DNA of 6,320 bases from Gammaproteobacteria bacterium. Lineage in GTDB: Bacteria > Aquificota > Aquificia > Aquificales > QOAS01. The stretch's first letter is position 1, and each line of letters starts with the position of its first letter. Location: positions 1 through 6,320 of the forward strand of contig QOAS01000101.1 in NCBI GenBank assembly GCA_003972855.1, given 5' to 3'. The notes beneath the pieces are model-generated. The model was not told the origin of the DNA. It searched no databases and worked only from the letters and a program-made list of their open reading frames with translations. Both the position numbers and the translations under genes were made by a program. Shown here one piece after another: positions 5,053 to 6,320 of this stretch.

Positions 5053-6090
5053 ATGTGCGGAATTTTCGGGGTTTGGAATTCACAGGAAGCACCGCTTCAT
5101 ACCTATTGGGGACTTTACACACTCCAACACCGCGGACAGGAAAGTGCGGGAATTTGCTCCACCGACGGCAAAGAATTCTTTTTGGTTAAGAAGCAGGGGT
5201 TGGTTTTGGAAGCCCTCCGTCAGGAGGACTTAAAAAAACTTAAAGGCAATTCCGCCATAGGTCACGTAAGGTATTCAACCGCGGGAGATATCGGAGGAAC
5301 CAACGCCCAACCTATATTGGCGGAAACCTCCAAGGGAACTTTTGCCTTGGTTCACAACGGAAACCTAACCAACTACAAAATATTGAGGCGGAATTTAGCC
5401 GAAAAAGGGGCGGTCTTTAAATATACCTCCGATACGGAGGTTTTCGTTCACCTTATAGACCAATCGGAGGGATGGATTCCCGAAGGGCTAAAACTCCACC
5501 CCAACGATGAGGACTTTTTACCCTATCTCTTTGACGCACTAAAGAAGGTGGAAGGCGCTTACAGTCTCCTAATTTTGTTAAAGGACAAACTTATTGCGGT
5601 GAGAGACCCCTTGGGTTTCCGCCCGCTGGAAATCGGTAGAAGGGGAGAAAGTTGGTTTTTCTCCTCCGAAAGCGTTGGATTTGACATAGTGGGGGCGGAA
5701 TTTCAAAGGGAGCTAAAGGCGGGAGAGGTTTTGGTAGTTGATAAAGAGGGACTGAGGAGTTATTTCCCCTTCGGGGATTTTTCCGCCCGCAGGGCGGCTT
5801 GTATCTTTGAATTCATATACTTTGCCAGACCCGACAGTTACATATTCGGCGACTGGGTTTACGAAGTTAGGAAGCGCCTCGGTCGGCAGTTGGCGAAGGA
5901 AGTCGGTTCAAAGCTTGAGGTGGATGTCGTCGTTCCCGTTCCCGACAGCGGTATAGTTCCCGCCATAGGTTTCTGCGAAGAGAGCGGACTTCCCTTGGAA
6001 CTCGGTCTAATAAGAAACCACTATGTCGGTAGAAGTTTTATCCAACCGACGCAGGAGCTTAGGGATTTGAAAGTCCTAATGAAGTTATAA
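5053..6090 (+). CDS. purF: Amidophosphoribosyltransferase, 3'-disrupted (C-terminal part missing)
   Basis: PurF makes phosphoribosylamine from PRPP and glutamine, the first committed step of purine synthesis. The protein opens with MCGIFG, so Cys2 would be the N-terminal nucleophile with no propeptide beyond Met. The Ntn glutaminase domain includes HRGQES (27-32), HVRYSTAG (R73), HNGNLTN (N102, G103) and SDTE (126-129). C250 in ACIFEFIYFARPDS matches an Fe-S ligand of the Bacillus-type enzyme. The transferase domain begins with VVPVPDSG (293-300) and reaches FIQPTQELRDLKVLMKL. The reading then stops at residue 345, where relatives continue with NP and roughly 110-130 residues holding the PRPP loop (DDSIVRGTT) and the remaining Fe-S cysteines. 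The product as read could not transfer to PRPP. The break is an insertion or an assembly join; the upstream part shows no decay. No Shine-Dalgarno is visible. Confidence 0.93.
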   Translation: MCGIFGVWNSQEAPLHTYWGLYTLQHRGQESAGICSTDGKEFFLVKKQGLVLEALRQEDLKKLKGNSAIGHVRYSTAGDIGGTNAQPILAETSKGTFALVHNGNLTNYKILRRNLAEKGAVFKYTSDTEVFVHLIDQSEGWIPEGLKLHPNDEDFLPYLFDALKKVEGAYSLLILLKDKLIAVRDPLGFRPLEIGRRGESWFFSSESVGFDIVGAEFQRELKAGEVLVVDKEGLRSYFPFGDFSARRAACIFEFIYFARPDSYIFGDWVYEVRKRLGRQLAKEVGSKLEVDVVVPVPDSGIVPAIGFCEESGLPLELGLIRNHYVGRSFIQPTQELRDLKVLMKL

Positions 6091-6320
6091 CATATGGATT
6101 AACTAATCCTTCTCTTATAAAAGAATTACAATCTATGGATAGTTGTCTCAAATTTGTTAAGAATTGGTCAGAAATTCCATCCGGTTTTCGGACACACCCA
6201 TTGAACAAGTGCCGTTCGTAAGTTTCGTATTTGTTTCGGCGTACAATAATCATCAAACTTTTTAATTAATGGTGCGATTTTCCCGTATTCATTTTCTTCA
6301 AATACAAATGTATTAGAAAG
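6087..6320. other. Foreign AT-rich segment replacing the 3' end of purF
   Basis: From about 6087 the sequence no longer encodes PurF in any frame. Hand counting gives about 33% GC for 6091-6320, against mid-40s in the neighbouring genes. CGA arginine codons and ACG appear in the open frame here, unlike upstream genes. Near the junction are the palindrome GTTATAAC (6084-6091) and the inverted repeat GGATTA-AC-TAATCC (6096-6109). This could be the terminus of an insertion sequence or other element whose body lies beyond the window, or a chimeric join to unrelated DNA. No matching terminal repeat or target duplication can be tested, because the far end is absent. Confidence 0.6.
6168..6320 (-). 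CDS. C-terminal fragment of an unidentified protein (open at the right edge)
   Basis: Read on the minus strand from the window edge, one frame is open for 50 codons and ends at the TGA complementary to 6168-6170. It lacks a start because it runs off the window. The residues include FEENEYGKIAPLIKKFDDY and end TPKQIRNLRTALVQW, VCPKTGWNF. This is a mixed charged and hydrophobic composition that looks protein-like, but I do not recognise a family. It could be the tail of a transposase or other element protein, or a gene from a different organism. A second minus-strand frame (6256 back into purF) and a plus-strand frame (to the TAA at 6219-6221) are also open, so coding is not certain. Confidence 0.35.
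   Translation of the reverse strand, partial: LSNTFVFEENEYGKIAPLIKKFDDYCTPKQIRNLRTALVQWVCPKTGWNF

Noticed and set aside
6059..6256. A 65-codon minus-strand open frame spanning the purF junction
   Set aside because: Its last ten codons are antisense purF, so as read it crosses the junction. A different minus-strand frame (6320-6168) is equally open, so I did not call it a gene.
1..6320. Search by eye for CRISPR repeats, tRNA or rRNA genes, riboswitches, toxin-antitoxin pairs and defence genes
   Set aside because: No regularly spaced repeats, cloverleaf-like or rRNA-like sequence, or recognisable system genes were seen; almost all of the window is taken by identified housekeeping genes.

Overview
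The window looks like a piece of a bacterial chromosome, probably from a thermophilic member of the Aquificota (Aquificaceae-like). This is inferred from overall protein character (Lys/Glu-rich, short proteins), very tight gene packing, scattered rather than pathway-ordered genes, arginine codons dominated by AGG/AGA/CGC, and mid-40s percent GC judged by eye. No marker gene fixes the taxonomy.

Layout, left to right. Minus-strand pair at the left edge: a small cupin (95-391) followed 9 nt later by the first 28 codons of a PhoU-like phosphate regulator that runs off the window. Divergent from the cupin is a thioredoxin-reductase-like flavoprotein (432-1427, plus). Its stop lies 2 nt from the stop of a convergent small one-helix membrane protein (1430-1618, minus). 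Next come four minus-strand genes, read from right to left: inorganic pyrophosphatase (4156-3632), a bifunctional-nuclease/DUF151 protein (3578-3015), the alpha subunit of a class I Fe-S fumarate hydratase (2997-2152, its upstream frame overlapping the DUF151 stop), and an XRE/HTH regulator (2092-1736). Divergent from ppa are nadC (4190-5026) and purF (5053 onward), both plus strand.

Functionally this is housekeeping metabolism. NadC and PurF both consume PRPP and release pyrophosphate, and the pyrophosphatase that removes it is transcribed divergently from the same small gap. Fumarase serves the (reductive) TCA cycle. The flavoprotein handles thiol redox. Nothing in the window resembles a defence island, secondary-metabolite cluster, CRISPR array, tRNA or rRNA.

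The main anomaly is at the right end. purF is intact through the glutaminase domain and the start of the phosphoribosyltransferase domain, then stops abruptly at residue 345, before the PRPP-binding loop. The last ~230 bases are AT-rich (about 33% GC by hand count), show different codon use and have no resemblance to the rest of PurF. This is either the end of an inserted element or an assembly/amplification chimera; the sequence alone does not decide. A second item worth attention is the flavoprotein, which has the CxxC redox pair but lacks both classical NADPH-binding signatures.
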